Below the pieces are notes generated by a model. The model was not told the DNA's origin and did not search any database. It was given only the letters and a program-made list of their open reading frames with translations. From Pyricularia pennisetigena (taxonomy: Eukaryota; Ascomycota; Sordariomycetes; Magnaporthales; Pyriculariaceae), in assembly GCF_004337985.1 (NCBI RefSeq), contig NC_043744.1, positions 932,730-996,729 of the forward strand: 64,000 bases of DNA, given 5' to 3'. Below are positions 11,320-23,749 of this stretch, piece by piece. A program made the position numbers and the translations under genes. Each line of letters begins with the position of its first letter. Position 1 is the first letter of the stretch.

Positions 11320-12407
11320 GGGAAGACGTGTTTAATGAGAAAGCGAGGGAAAAAGGAGTAGGGAGGGAAAAGTTGTGAGAATCATGTGCTTGGTTATGTG
11401 TAATGGATATCTCATGTATAAACGACACCGCCACGCTGTGGCATGTGCTGTCTTACTTCTTTTCTTTTGTGTCAACTTTCAGCTACCGGTTGGGCCCTGA
11501 TCTGGCCGGCCCGGGTATAATATATAATGCATATCCATTTCCATTTGTTGACAAATAAGCCCGGACAATTGCGTCTGATCCAAGTAATAATAAACTCGGC
11601 AGCACTTTCTCAGTGATAGTACCAAAAGCCTTGGAATTAAAACACTCGCGGAACTTGCACGCTTAGAATATATGGATCAGTTCAGCATGGCCGTCATGAT
11701 GTAATCCCGTTTCCCGTCAAGGGATGTTTACATTCTACGCTGGAGAGCACAGTAGAGCCATTAGTGTTGATAAATACTTTGGGAACTCGTGAAAGTAATC
11801 CCCCTAGTAGCGCATTTTGGGCATGGGACGGATCGGATCGAGGTTTTGAAACGGCAAAAGCTATGAAGGTGAAGGACACGACGTACAAGGCGTTACTGGT
11901 GCACCACCGGTAACAGCCCGGGGGTTAATCCCTTGAAAGGAAGGAACCCAATCTTGGGTGTTACGATAGCATAGTCAAGAGAAAGAATGAGGGGCTAGAC
12001 ACGGTGTCCCAAATACTGCCAGCAGAGTTGGAAGCTGAACAGGAGAATAGGATGCATCACTGATGAACCTGAACCATGACCCGTCTAGGTGACAAACAAC
12101 CTTTTTCCATAACTATCCATAACTATTAAAACCTCAAAATCAAAAGACTAGTTCCGGTAGCAATCTCCTTTCAACAAAATGCAAGCATAAAAAACTCACA
12201 GGTCGTGTCGTATTATTTAACCTGCGGCCTCCCCCCCGATCACAAATTCAGAGCATTTTGTTAGCTACGTGTCATACGTGTCACGCTGTCCTTGGCTGCA
12301 TTGTATTGAACCAAGTGCACGGTGCAGTCAAGTTTTGTTCCCGTAGCCGAATCCTCTTACCCATTCGTTCAAACGCCGTCTTGTGGAACCTCTGGAGAAG
12401 CTTGCGA
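11320..12407. other. Intergenic stretch, no supported gene
   Basis: Lies between two convergent genes. Only short frames occur. No RNA gene signature was noticed. Confidence 0.45.
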
Positions 12408-14393
12408 TTAGCCGCTTGCTTTCGTATCGCTCCAACTTGGGTGCGCCTCCAAGAACGCCTGTAGCTCGTCACGCATTCGAGAGCCATCTTCCTCTCCAAA
12501 GAGCACCTTCTCCTCGCCCGTGCCGTCTTTAGGCCCTGTCTCCAGGTGCTCCGGCGTGCGAGCCTGGTCCGTCTTCAGTTTGGCATTGCATTCCTTGGTG
12601 AGAAAGTCGAGAAACTCCTTCTTGGTCTTTAGGTTGTCGGCACGTTCCGCCAAATCGAGGCATTCGCAGTGTCCGGGGATCCAACTTTCGGTGTAGAAAT
12701 CGCAAACCCTGCCTCGCGAATGCCAACAGTCTATCGAGGTGCTCGCCCACTGCTCGACAAGCACAAGGAGCGTGGGTCCGTCGCGGTAGAGCCTCGCGTT
12801 TATGTCCACGCCGGGAGTCGACGCCAAGCGGGAGATTGTTGCCTTGGCCAAAAGGCCAGGAGCAAGGTGACAGGTGGGGACGTGATAGACCACGCGCGGC
12901 CCTCGCCTCCGTGGCCATAGGCAGCAGGTCGCTTTCAACAATGCGTAAAAGTAAAGCAGCCGGTTGAGCTCCTTCGCCGTCTTTCCGCCAAACACCGCGT
13001 CCAGGATGGACCCCCATGCCTCCAAGCAATGCTCACGAACCACGGGATCCGTATCTTCGGGAAGGTCGGCAGCCGCGAGGATCTTTGATAGGTACTCAAT
13101 GTCGTCGAACGAGTAACGGCCGACAATGGACTTGATGACATATGCGTACGCTGGATCGGCGAGAAAGCGCCGATCTTTCATGAGCCGCTCGAACAAAATG
13201 GTTTCTGCCGCATCGGGGAATGGCGGATCCGTCATGTCGGCTGTCCCAGATATCATGCGGCTCAATCGTCGGGATGTTTCATCGAGACCCTCCTGCTCGA
13301 CACTCAGAGGGCCCGGAGAGGCCAGCGCTACGCAGCTGGCGCCTTTCTCCAAGAGGTAGTCTACAGCTTTCTTGATGCCGGGTGTATTCTGAAGGGGCTC
13401 GCCCCGTTCTTCGATGGCGCGCAAAAATATTAATAATGGCGTTGCTCTTGTTATTCTCCGCTTGTATCCATGGTGTACCGAATAACATGGCATCCATGTG
13501 TTGATTTTGGCGCCGTAACGAAGGAGCAGGTCCATGATCTCGATCTCCTTGGTCAGATCAGGGTCCCTGCTTCGTGCCATGGCAAGTGTGGCCTTGAAAA
13601 CTGGCACCAGAATATCGCTATCCCGGAGTTGGACTTCATCCTTCAGAAGATCCCTCAGGGCGACGGTCCCGTGAACTTCGGCGTCTTTTTCGAGCAAAAA
13701 CTTGACCAACCGTACACATCTTCCTTCGACTGCTACTGCAAGCGACAATGCTGCGTAGTCCCTACGGACGTACGACGAATTCACAAGGCGCTCCATGACC
13801 TTCCACCAATACTGGTCAGGCGAAGTTGTACACCTCTTGACGACCCGCGCGAGCAAAAGAAAGTAAAGCTTGTGCGTGGCGCCTGGGTGATGGGGATGAT
13901 CGAGGTAAGTAACCAGCATATCCCGCGACGTAGCGGCTTCTTGCGTCATATTTGCCGGCAGCCTACACCATGTCTCGAATACCAAGTCCGGATCGTCGAG
14001 TTTGGCCCCGGCGCGAATGAGGTACCGGAAAACACCCGAGCGCTGACACCCAGCGGCCAAGTCGAGCGTAGACATCTTTTCCTTCGATACCAAGGGCGTT
14101 CCAAGAAAAGACCCGACAGGGTACGGCTCTACTCCAGGAATTCCGCTTGTAACTGGAAGAGTGGAGATATCGGCACCGTACCTCAGCGCCAGCTGGACCA
14201 CAGGCAAAGAGCCATACATACATCCCCATTTCATTGCCCTGTGTAAATTGTTGTCATTAATAACCATATGGAGAAGACGCAGTCGCAATAGCTTGCTACA
14301 GCGACTCAGCCGTGAAAGGTCGGCCAACCTAAGATCTGCAATAATGAAGTCCATAAGTTCTGGAGGCAGTGCCTCCAGAGAATTGGGTATCAT
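12408..14393 (-). CDS. F-box protein with ankyrin-like repeats
   Basis: A single exon of 661 aa. Residues 5-40 (LEALPPELMDFIIADLRLAD followed by LSRLSRCSKLLR) are a classical F-box, which binds Skp1 in SCF ubiquitin ligases. It is followed by ankyrin-like units: MKWGCMYGSLPVVQLALRYG, LDLAAGCQRSGVFRYLIRAG, LSLAVAVEGRCVRLVKFLLE and IMDLLLRYGAKINTW. Fungal F-box/ankyrin proteins of this size are a large, rapidly diversifying group, so the substrate cannot be guessed. The C-terminal half (after about residue 400) has no recognised domain and ends with a charged segment. The start at 14393 places the F-box at the extreme N-terminus as usual. The gene lies 340 bp downstream of the minus-strand uvsD gene. 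Confidence 0.8.
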   Translation of the reverse strand: MIPNSLEALPPELMDFIIADLRLADLSRLSRCSKLLRLRLLHMVINDNNLHRAMKWGCMYGSLPVVQLALRYGADISTLPVTSGIPGVEPYPVGSFLGTPLVSKEKMSTLDLAAGCQRSGVFRYLIRAGAKLDDPDLVFETWCRLPANMTQEAATSRDMLVTYLDHPHHPGATHKLYFLLLARVVKRCTTSPDQYWWKVMERLVNSSYVRRDYAALSLAVAVEGRCVRLVKFLLEKDAEVHGTVALRDLLKDEVQLRDSDILVPVFKATLAMARSRDPDLTKEIEIMDLLLRYGAKINTWMPCYSVHHGYKRRITRATPLLIFLRAIEERGEPLQNTPGIKKAVDYLLEKGASCVALASPGPLSVEQEGLDETSRRLSRMISGTADMTDPPFPDAAETILFERLMKDRRFLADPAYAYVIKSIVGRYSFDDIEYLSKILAAADLPEDTDPVVREHCLEAWGSILDAVFGGKTAKELNRLLYFYALLKATCCLWPRRRGPRVVYHVPTCHLAPGLLAKATISRLASTPGVDINARLYRDGPTLLVLVEQWASTSIDCWHSRGRVCDFYTESWIPGHCECLDLAERADNLKTKKEFLDFLTKECNAKLKTDQARTPEHLETGPKDGTGEEKVLFGEEDGSRMRDELQAFLEAHPSWSDTKASG

Positions 14394-14733
14394 GCTGAAA
14401 GGGGGACAGGGCCTCGCGGTGATACGTGGTGGGTATTTTAAAGCTTCCAGATCGCCGGCGTACGTGGGCAGGCGCGTAGGTGAAGCTGGTAGCGAACAGC
14501 AAGAAGTTGTTGGCAGGTTCGCTTAATTGAGCGGCTTTCAACTTGGATTACCCCATTTTGTGTGTGCCTTGTAAACACACAATCCCCAGAAATTACTCGG
14601 GAGCACATGGCGCCCAAGTTATAAGGCAGCACCAGCTAACAGTTGACAACAAGGTCCCTTCAGTCGCCACCCACATGTTTGGCCACCGAAGAAAAAAAAA
14701 GAAAAAAAAAAACAAGGTTTCTCTGCACATACA
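14394..14733. promoter_or_regulatory. Short spacer between tandem minus-strand genes
   Basis: About 340 bp holding the uvsD 3' end and the F-box gene promoter. A short A-rich run with interspersed G lies at about 14692-14713. No gene is supported. Confidence 0.4.
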
Positions 14734-17393
14734 CTAACCCTCACCAAACTCAAAAACATCCCTCACACCCTCACCCTCATCCGGCGTCACGGCAAGCTCC
14801 AGTAGCTCGTTTGCCAGCTCCGCCGTCTCGGCACTGATTCCAGCCTCGAGCACCAGGTCCTCCTCTGCAAAGTTGAGCCGCGCCAGCGTGAGCAGGTACC
14901 GCTGAGCTCCGCCGTGAGACGCCGCCAATTTCGATGCCACATTCTCGTCCACTGTCGCCGCCGTCATGACGAGTCTGTGAAGCAACGAAACGGCCGATGC
15001 GATGAGCACATGCAACAAGGCAGCGGGAGGTTTTACCTCGCCTCGGTTTTCGTCCTCTTCCTTCGTATCTGACAACGTAGAGTCAACTGGTGTAGACTGA
15101 GGAGGCCCTCGATCTTGTGTGGCGTCCGGATCAACCTGCGATGGTCTCTTGTCCATGGATACGTCCATGTGTACGTCCACATCCCCGAGCTTTGGGATGG
15201 CACTAGGGATATCCATGTCGTACAGTTGGTCAATAGCCCCGCTCAGCGCAGCAACGAGTCTTGGGATGGCATTGTTGCTCTGGACTAGTTTGGCAAGCCC
15301 AAACGAACTGCGTGAAAAGCTGACAAGGGTTTCCAGTGCAGCCAGCCTCGCCTCGCACTGCCGTCGACTGCGTGCTGGCGCCCATCTGGCAGGAGGTTCG
15401 GCGAGAAAGTAACTGATGCGGTCAATGAGCACTGGCGCCACGACGTCGACGTTCTTGCTTGGTTCGTCAGTGAGCGGGCCTACGGACGTTGACAAGGATG
15501 ATGTGCGGAGTAGAACGAGCATGCCGAGAAGATCTTCGGGCTTTTGTTTCGGAGACAACATGGTGAGAACGAACTCGGGTTGGATCATGCTCCAGTATTG
15601 TTGTATAAAAGACGGTCTGGGGCTTTCAGACAGCGACTGAGGGTTTATCGAGTCTTTCGGCGAAGGAGTAAGGCATCCCAGGGCTGCGAGGTACATTACG
15701 CCGAGGACGCTGGTGGTATCAATGTTCACAAGCAATCGTTCAATGGCAGGATCCTGACTATTAGATAAATCTCCATCTGGGCTCTCGAAAAGAGGAATTG
15801 CAAGTAGGTGTATGGTTGCTTGTGCAATAGGTAAGAGGTAGGATATGATGTGGGGCGCAACAGACGTCGTCTGTAGCTGCAGCATGAACGAGAGAAGCGC
15901 CACGAGGTCATATATAGCCTCATAGTACTTTTCATGTAAGCACTGAGACCATAGCTCTATGAGCAGATGGGCAAAGTCAATGAGAAGGCGAACGGGTTCG
16001 AGAGGATTTCCCAGCAAGGAAAGCTTTGAAAAAATCAGAGATGCAAACGTCTGAGACTGGTCGGATGGGAACGAATACCGCGCAAACAGATCAAAGGTCA
16101 AGGGTTGACCGTGGACAGCACCATGATCTAGTACAAGTGTTAGGAACTAAACAAAGCAAATTTGTTAGTTTCCAGGACTGCGCGAGTTACGTTTTTCTCA
16201 GTTGAGGTCTGTCTGTATGAGTAGAGCAGCGGACATACATCAAATGGAAGCGCTGTGAGCCGGGAGTTGAGAGGATCAGCAGATCGGCCGTTAACAGGTG
16301 GCTGCCCATCCAACATGACAACATCATCTGTCTCTAGTTCGAGCAGTGGACTGTCTACCGCTGGTCGTTTCCGCTTGCCTTTTGTTGGTGTCCTTTCAAC
16401 CTGGGATAATATTGGCGGCTGGATAGCGACAGGGTCCCTGGACCGACGGGCTGCCCCCTTACTTGGGCTGGGCACAAGCTCCATATCGTCGAAACCATCT
16501 GCCATGCCCCAATTGGTGCGGGCACCAGCACCCTTTTTCGGGGGTGTTGATCCGGCATCACGGTTACCGTCCTTTTCTTTATCGGACTTCCTCCCTTTCC
16601 TATGCCTGTTCCCATCTTTCAGGTCCTGCTGGACAAATTGAAGCTCTGTTGCTGCCGTCTTCTCCGCCGCCAAAGCCTGTTCGGCTATACGCTCTTGCTT
16701 GGCAAGCTGCTCAGCGTTCAGCTTGCGCAGCCGCTGCAAATCGGCCTCATGCGCAGCCTGGGCATTCTGGAGTTTGTTCCGCAGCAGCGCCGACTCTCCC
16801 TTGGTAGTCGTGAGGTCCTTCTGCAATGCGTTCACGCGAGCTTGAAGCGCAGCGATGATCTCGTTTGGAGCTCCGCCAGTCGGTTGGGGCGCCGTGAACT
16901 GACTTGGCTGGCCTGTGAATCCGGCATGTTGTTGATGCCGGCCGGCATTTGGATGTGCGGGACGTGGAGGGGGAACAGCACGGGAAGGAGGTCGTTGAAA
17001 TGTGGCAGTAGGTCGGCTGCTGGTAGAAGGTCCCTGTTGGCCGTGAGGTGCCGCACCAGTCTGTGAGGAATTCGGATACCTGGGACGGTTCGAAAGAGCA
17101 GTGCGTGAATGCGCCACAGGGACAGCATTCCACTGTTGCCGAGACTGGGCAACAGCAGGAGCAACGCGGCCTTGTGGCAGTTGAGGCGGCTTAGCGGGAT
17201 GTCGGGCAAGCTCGTCAAAAACTACTGTGTCGTCAAGGTCATCATCCTCAAAGTCTAAATTAAAAACCTCCCTGTGCTGGCTAGGTTGTTGGATCTGCGT
17301 CTGAGCTTGTGTGAACTGAATGGCTGTGTTCTCCAGCTCCTCGAGAGCATTATCGGGCAAGTCGTCAAAGCCATCATCGGAAAAGTCATCCAT
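14734..17393 (-). CDS. uvsD: UvsD/Rad26/ATRIP-like DNA-damage checkpoint protein
   Basis: Exons 17393-16239 and 16146-14734 give 855 aa. The 92-bp intron (GTATGT donor, ACTAAC branch, TTTAG acceptor) joins LTALPFD to FLTLVLDHG in phase 0. The family acts as the partner of the ATR kinase (Mec1/Rad3/UvsB) and brings it to RPA-coated single-stranded DNA. The start is placed at MDDFSDDGFDDLPDN, the characteristic acidic N-terminus of fungal UvsD, and not at an ATG 33 codons upstream. A second acidic patch (DFEDDDLDD) could be the RPA-binding motif. Residues of about 190-280 form a coiled coil (ALQARVNALQKDL, LRNKLQNAQAAHEADLQRL), the dimerisation region in ATRIP. The C-terminal half is helical-repeat-like and ends acidic. 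It is divergently transcribed from CDS1. Family assignment is by remembered N-terminal pattern plus architecture. Confidence 0.8.
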
Positions 17394-18309
17394 CGCCGCC
17401 GCTAGTTGTCTTGTTACTCGGTGGGACAGTAGCCATTGGTAGCCAGCCGTATGTGACGTCGAATCGACTTCTGTCTGTTTGTGCCCCGCCACAAGCCGCT
17501 AGACGCGTCGAAACGCGCATGGCAGGGAGTTTGTTCCGGAGCTCACCCAAATTTTCAAGAATAATCGTTGGACCGGGTGGGGCCGTGAAGCCTCCTTTCC
17601 CCACCTGATAGACCCTGTAATTTTTTGCATGTGACAAGGGTGTCGTCATCACTTCTCACATATGTAATACTTCAGTAATGGCTCAGCCACAGCCCAACAA
17701 AGGTGAAGCCACGCGACTCGCTGACCAGCTTGGCAGGTAGCTAAAACATCAGCAAGAACACCAGGTTGCATCCGCGGTGGCCGGCTCCCCCTGGTCAAGC
17801 CACAAAATTGACGTCGACGGGGGCCAAATTGGAAATCAATGCAAGCAAACCCGGAAACCGCACTGACGAGGACGTGCCCACATTTGAGGATTGTCGAGAG
17901 ATCGCGCACTGCATCCTCGAGGGAGAAAAAAAAAGGAGCCGGCCTGGCTACATACAATACCTTTGACAGCGGGCTACTTGACAATACTCTATTTTGCTGG
18001 CCACGAGAAACAAAGGCGACCAGCCATCAAAGAAAGCCCGGACCAAAATTTCGATCCCACTGGCCGCACCATCAGTCGACGACTCGTGGCTAAGCTAAGC
18101 TCACCTGCAGCTCCAGCAAATCGCAGCACACAGCTTTGCCTGCGTGAGAACCTGCTGAACTACTGGCACGTCATCGGACCGGACTGCCTGCACCCGCGCA
18201 AAACATTCAAACACATAATTACTTTGCACCTTCAGCACAAAGGTCAGAAGCCTCACTTTCCCGCCGACCACTCGATAATACCAGCCTGCAACCCAACCAA
18301 AACGCGATC
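17394..18309. promoter_or_regulatory. Divergent promoter region uvsD / CDS1
   Basis: A 916-bp region between two genes read outward. It has no supported gene; the short plus-strand frames lack protein features. Confidence 0.4.
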
Positions 18310-19882
18310 ATGACGAAGCCGCGCAGAGGGGTAAGTTTCCCCCATCGTAAAAACGGCCTCTCCGACGGGCGCCGGTCTAGCTTTTCGGAGGCGAGCGAAG
18401 ATGGGTCGCCGACAAAGATGCGATCAACCACCACTCTCAACAACATACAAGAGGTACGAGTTCAGGCGCGGCAAGGGCTACCCGGCATGGTTTCGCGATT
18501 TGAATGAGCGCTGATTGTAGCTAACCACCTCTCAGGCACCCCCGGCAACACCCCAAGACCAGGCAGTGGCAGACTACGAAAAGAAGAAGGCCAACTTTAT
18601 CACGCGGACACTATGGACGTTTGTCATGATCGCCATCTTCTTCGGCGCTCTCTTCATGGGGCACATCTACATCATCCTGATCATTACCGCCATTCAGATC
18701 ATCTCCTTCAAAGAGGTTATCGCCATCGCCAATGTTCCCAGCAAGGCCCGATCCCTGAGCTCGGCCAAAAGCCTGAACTGGTACTGGCTCGCATCGACCA
18801 TGTACTTCCTTTACGGCGAGAGCGTCATCTACTACTTTAAGCACATCGTGCTTGTCGACAAAGTTTTGCTCCCTCTGGCCACCCACCACCGCTTCATCAG
18901 CTTTATTCTATACGTCTTTGGCTTTGTCTTCTTCGTCATGTCCTTGCAGGCTGGGCACTACAAGTTCCAGTTCACCAACTTTGCCTGGACGCACATGGCA
19001 CTGTACCTGATTGTCGTGCAAGCACATTTCGTCATGAACAACATCTTCGAGGGCATGATTTGGTTCTTCCTCCCTGCTGCGCTGGTGATTACCAACGACA
19101 TCTGGGCCTATATTTGCGGTATTACCTTTGGGCGCACCCAGCTCATCAAGCTGTCGCCCAAGAAGACGGTTGAGGGTTTTGTTGGCGCATGGGTCATGAC
19201 TGTACTATTTGGTATAATTCTCACCCACTTCCTCACGCGCAGCAAGTACTTTATCTGCCCTGTCAATGTAAGTTCTCCATTCTCAGTCTCCCCGTCAGTC
19301 CTTTGCTAACACTCCTTCAGGATCTGGGAGCAAATATCTTCACCGGCCTTTCCTGTGACCCGAACCCGGCCTTCCTCCCGAGAACGTGGACGATGCCCGA
19401 CTTCGTCTTCCTGCCGCGCGATTTTGGCAAGCTCAGCATTACTATGGCTCCTGTCCAGCTGCACACCCTGGTTCTGTCCACATTCGCGTCGCTCATCGCG
19501 CCGTTTGGTGGTTTCTTCGCCTCGGGTCTCAAGCGGACTTTCAAGATCAAGGATTTTGGCGACTCAATCCCTGGTCACGGCGGTATGACTGACCGCATGG
19601 ATTGCCAATTTACGATGGGCTTCTTCACCTATGTTTACTACCACACCTTTATCGCGACGCACAAGATGGGCCTAGGGGGAATAATGGAGGACGCTATCAC
19701 GGGCTTGACGCCTGACGAACAAATTGAGCTCATCCGGGGAATGGGTAGATACCTTGCGAACCAGGGCATCGTTGGTGCTGATGTAAGTGGCAATCCCCTT
19801 CGATCCTCGTGGATTCCAATAAGGTACTAACAATTGATAGGTTCTGTCATGTTTGGACTCGGCCTTGCCGATGAGGAGGTAG
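18310..19882 (+). CDS. CDS1: Phosphatidate cytidylyltransferase (CDP-DAG synthase)
   Basis: Four exons, 18310-18453, 18536-19267, 19321-19782 and 19841-19882, give 459 aa. The enzyme makes CDP-diacylglycerol from CTP and phosphatidate in the ER, the entry to phosphatidylinositol, phosphatidylserine and cardiolipin synthesis. A basic, Ser-rich cytosolic N-terminus (MTKPRRGVSFPHRKNGLSDG) precedes several membrane helices. The signature lies near the C-terminus: KRTFKIKDFGDSIPGHGGMT, then DRMDC. LSPKKTVEGFVGAW is the other conserved family block. Length matches eukaryotic family members. All introns are in phase 0 with canonical borders, and the last exon encodes only 13 residues (VLSCLDSALPMRR). 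A single essential copy is expected; nothing is unusual. Confidence 0.93.
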
Positions 19883-21064
19883 TCGGCGCCTCGTTCGGTA
19901 AATCTTTAGACCAGCCGTCTTGTTTCCTTTGTATCGGAGTGGGGATGAAAATCTAATGCTTGCTTCATATCGCTTGTGTCAGCATCATGTACTGATGGAA
20001 ATAGGGCAGCTTGTACACGGCTATGACCAAACTCTTTTCTCAGATCTTGGACAAAAACATAGATGAACCCTTCTTCCTAGAACAAACATATATGGGCTAA
20101 AACTGAGTCGACGCAAGGAACCGCAAGTAAACCCAAGCCTTTTGCAGATTGGGCTAAAACATTAGCCGAACCACATGCTAGAACCAGCAGGGTCCAACGA
20201 TAACGCAGTAGGCTTTGGGAAGAGGTGGCGGACGTGTTTCGCACTCATTACCGAACCATTTGACAACGGCAGATTATGGGATCAATGACTCGACAGTCGA
20301 GACTCTAGTTTGGTACGAAGTGTACTGTACAAATAGGTACGTATCCAGGTGGTGATTCAAATCAACGAATATCATCGCACTATATTTTTCACCCGCCGTT
20401 TGCCTCTTTTTTTTCTTTTTTTTTTCTTAGTCTTCTTGGGCTACAGAGGAGTACTTTAGCATCTTTGACAAGCCCCCAAAGCCAATGCAAATAGGTGCGT
20501 AGGTCTGCGCTCTTTTAGTCTAGAGCATCGAAAAATAATTGCTGTGGAGAACTTAACAAAGGTGTTCAGGACCACTGGAAAAAATACAGAGGTACACAAA
20601 TCAGCGGTCGAGAAGAGGGGCATAACCTATGAATTTCAACAGCATCTCATCCCATAGAGCCGACGCCATTGATGTTGCCTTTTTATTTTCGAAGAGAATA
20701 GAAAGAAAAAAAAAAAAAAAAGATTCTGCTCCTTGAATTGATCAAATGGGTTTGCCATCGTTAGATTGGACACCTGACCAAGTCATCCACCAAAACGACC
20801 TTTTCTTGTTTTTGAGGCATCTTAGCTCCATTCTTTGCCTTGTCTGGACAAACATGCCAGCAAAGTGTCTCGACTTAGAGAACCATGCGGATCATATCGC
20901 ACATGTGATTTCACGTCAACGTATCAACAGGGCTTTCATTTGATCGATCTCAATTCGTGGTTCTGTTCTTGCTCTTTTCCTGCTAGCATACACACCGCAT
21001 AGCATCCAGTCGCTGCCTGCTAGGCACCGGGGCTATGTTACCGTCCCAAGACAAAATTTCCTAC
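19883..21064. other. Convergent intergenic region
   Basis: About 1.2 kb between convergent CDS1 and the FAS1 gene. It contains T-rich and A-rich runs (about 20407-20430, 20701-20720). The 65-codon frame at 20746-20943 has no supporting features. No gene is supported. Confidence 0.45.
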
Positions 21065-22614
21065 TCACAACTCACCCATGTTCTCCCCCTCCTCGTCGGC
21101 CTCGACGTAACCCTTGAGCCTCTCCTTGAGCTCCTCCACGTCGATCTCACCATCAACAACCCTGTCACCACCAACCTTGCCGTGCTTGTGGGGCGGGATC
21201 AGCACGCGGCCAACGACCTGGATGACGCCGTTGCGGGCGGGCACGTCCTGCACGGTCACGGGGATGTAGCCGTTGACCTTGACGCGGTACCAGCCGCCCC
21301 AACGGCCGATGTCGACGGCGACGTTCTTGTCGTCCAGGAGGGTAGGGAGGTCGATGTGGTAGTGCGATTCACCCTCGGCGACCAGGTCGTCTTCCTCGTC
21401 CCCGAAGCTCGGGCCGTTTTCGCGATGCTCAGGCCCGTAAAACGCGTCGCTGTACAGGGTCTGGTTGACGACGATGTGGTACTTGAGTATCGCCTTCAGG
21501 TACTTGATGCCCGTCTCGGTGTTGAAGAGGAAGGCGTTGGCGCGAGGTCCGAGACGTTCAAAGGCGCGGTTCGAGGGGGCAAAGACGGTCCCGCCGGCCA
21601 TGGGCACCTTGTGGATGTAGTTGACAAAGTCGGTCTTTTCGTACGCCAGCAGCAGGGTGGAGAACTGTTGAGGGACGAGCGAGATGATGCGTCCGACCAT
21701 GGGAGGTGGGACGAGGAGGTGGTCGACGGCGTGGATGACGCCGTTCTTGGCGAACTGGTAGGTTTGGAGGAGTGTTTGTTAGCTTCTATTGGGGGACATC
21801 GTAGGTGGAAATTGGATTAAGCATTGTCAAGAGGCGAACTTACAAAGTTGGCTCCCACGACCTTGCTGAAAAAGTTGATCCTCACGCCGCCAAGGCCGAC
21901 GCGAGCACGAAGGCGCTGGTGGTGACCGCCGAGCCACGACTCCTTGTACGCGGTCGGGATGGTGTGCGTGTGCAGGATACGGCCAGCCGGGTAAAGGCCA
22001 ATGCCAACGTGGTACTTGAGCAAGGCCTCGACGACATCCTTGGGTGGCTGCTTGTCCTTTCCATGGTCGGGGATTCTCTCAAACGCCTTGTCGGTTGGGA
22101 CAAACAAGGTCAGGTTCCCACTGTCAGTGCTCTTGAGAAGCTCCACGACGTCGGGAAAGTCCTCAATGAGCTTTGAAAACTTGGTAGTGTACTTGCTCTT
22201 CTTAACGAGCTCGTAGATGCTCTCGTTGGACCTGTGGGGCTTGTGGCCGCGGCGCGGGCGGTCGGCCTCGCTGTCGTCGCTTTCCGTCTCGGAAGAGAAC
22301 AGCCGCAGCTCGTCGTCGAGCACGTGGCTGAGCGTCTGTTTGCCATTCTCGATGCCCTGCGAGACGAAATCAATTGCGTCGCCGGCGGCATACAGGAGCG
22401 ACTCCCGGCTCGGCAGGTGCTCGAGGACGCTGTCCCACCAGGCGACGACCTTGTCGGCGGAATGCTCGATCGAGAAGTGCTGCTCGAGTGGGGCCGCTGG
22501 AGTAGGGCGCTGCTGGGATTGCTCCGGAACCAAATGGCTAAAAAGCTCCGTGTCGGGAATGACGAAGGAGGACGCCAGGCCCGCCAGGGGCAAGATAATA
22601 TTTCCGTATCTCAT
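21065..22614 (-). CDS. Secreted two-domain fasciclin (FAS1) protein
   Basis: Exons 22614-21844 and 21754-21065 (intron 89 bp, GTAAGT donor, CTAAC branch, CCAG acceptor) give 486 aa. An N-terminal signal peptide (MRYGNIILPLAGLASSFVIP) is followed by a polar spacer with acidic and basic patches. Two FAS1 domains follow. The first starts at NESIYELVKKSKYTTKFSKL and includes LTLFVPTDKAFERI. The second runs across the splice junction (FAKNGVIHAVDHLLVPP) and includes FVNYIHKVPMAGGTVFAPSN, LKYHIVVNQTLYSDAF and NGVIQVVGRVLIPP, the usual H1/YH/H2-type FAS1 signatures. No GPI-like tail is seen. FAS1 proteins act in adhesion, vacuole/secretory or wall contexts; which applies here is not clear. Confidence 0.85.
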
Positions 22615-23749
22615 TGTTGGATTGACTGCAAAATCCGAGGCTTTGGTTTGATGCTCTCAAGCCGGAGCTCTTTAGAGTTGTAGACGGGGTGAAAAATGGT
22701 AAAAAGGCAATTCAGTAGACCAAGTATATTCTTAAAGCTAACTTCTCCGTTTCTTTTCAACAGGGGCTTCGGAACATTCGGATGTACCGCATTGCGCGGG
22801 TGCCACATCATATGGGGAGCCTGCGTTCGTACTCTGGGCTGAGTTTACAAGTCCCTGACGTCACGAATAGTGCCATCGAGGTGCTGTAGCTGAAACGTTG
22901 TGTGCGGGATTCAGCCAATGTCAACTGTCGGACTCCAAATCTTCCCCGCACTCCCGATGCCATTCCAAAAAAAAAAACAAAAAAACAAGAAGCCGCCAAT
23001 TGCTCGGTTATACTGTACTATGGGTACTGTAATAATCCATACCAGTTTTACCCCATAAGATAGCGATATCGAATACCAAGTGTAGCCGTCACCGGTTGAC
23101 AAATAGCAGTATCATTTAGTGACTTGGCCAAGCACACATCGAGATCCTATTCAACTAAGAATTATTCTACAGAACGATAGATTCTAGTGTACTGCAAACA
23201 GGTTACCCCTTTTAGCATCAAGCATCTAATATCAACCCTCGATGAACTCCAACAATCCAACCCCTCTTTCCAGACAGGTTTCTAGTGGCTTCTCACGGCT
23301 CAGCTATTCCTTGGGCAGAGAGTACCGTAATAAAGGTTGCGCGGCTTTTAGTGTGCAACCCAGGCTATCCCCACCATGCCAGGGTCCAATCAGGGAAATA
23401 CGGCGTTACATTTTTCAGAGGGTGTCCAGCATGAACCAGCAGCGTATTTTCTGATCCATCCCTCTCTAAAACTTCCATCAGACAGACCTACTGTACATAT
23501 CTGTAATAAACTTTGTTCCCCAACTCTATATGTCATCTTTACAGCACTGAGTCCGCGGACCCATCTGACTCGCATAAAAAGCTTCAGATGGCGCAACCCA
23601 TGAAGCATCTGCCGAAACGTATGTCTGTTGCTGGGTGGAATCAACTTAAACGCCGACTCCTCCTCCCAAGCTCGTACCCGCGTCCGCAGTCTCAATCGAT
23701 GGGATCCGCGAACTGCCTCGACGGTAGGTCGGCACGTAAGAACAACCGT
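22615..23749. other. Intergenic stretch, no supported gene
   Basis: Upstream of the FAS1 gene and downstream of the CCCH gene. Short frames only. Confidence 0.4.

Noticed and set aside
13470..14246. 258-codon plus-strand frame antisense to the F-box gene
   Set aside because: The minus strand has an F-box and ankyrin-like units; the plus frame has no features.
21035..21820. 261-codon plus-strand frame antisense to the FAS1 gene
   Set aside because: Val/Asp-rich shadow of the FAS1 exon; the minus strand has clear FAS1 motifs and splice sites.
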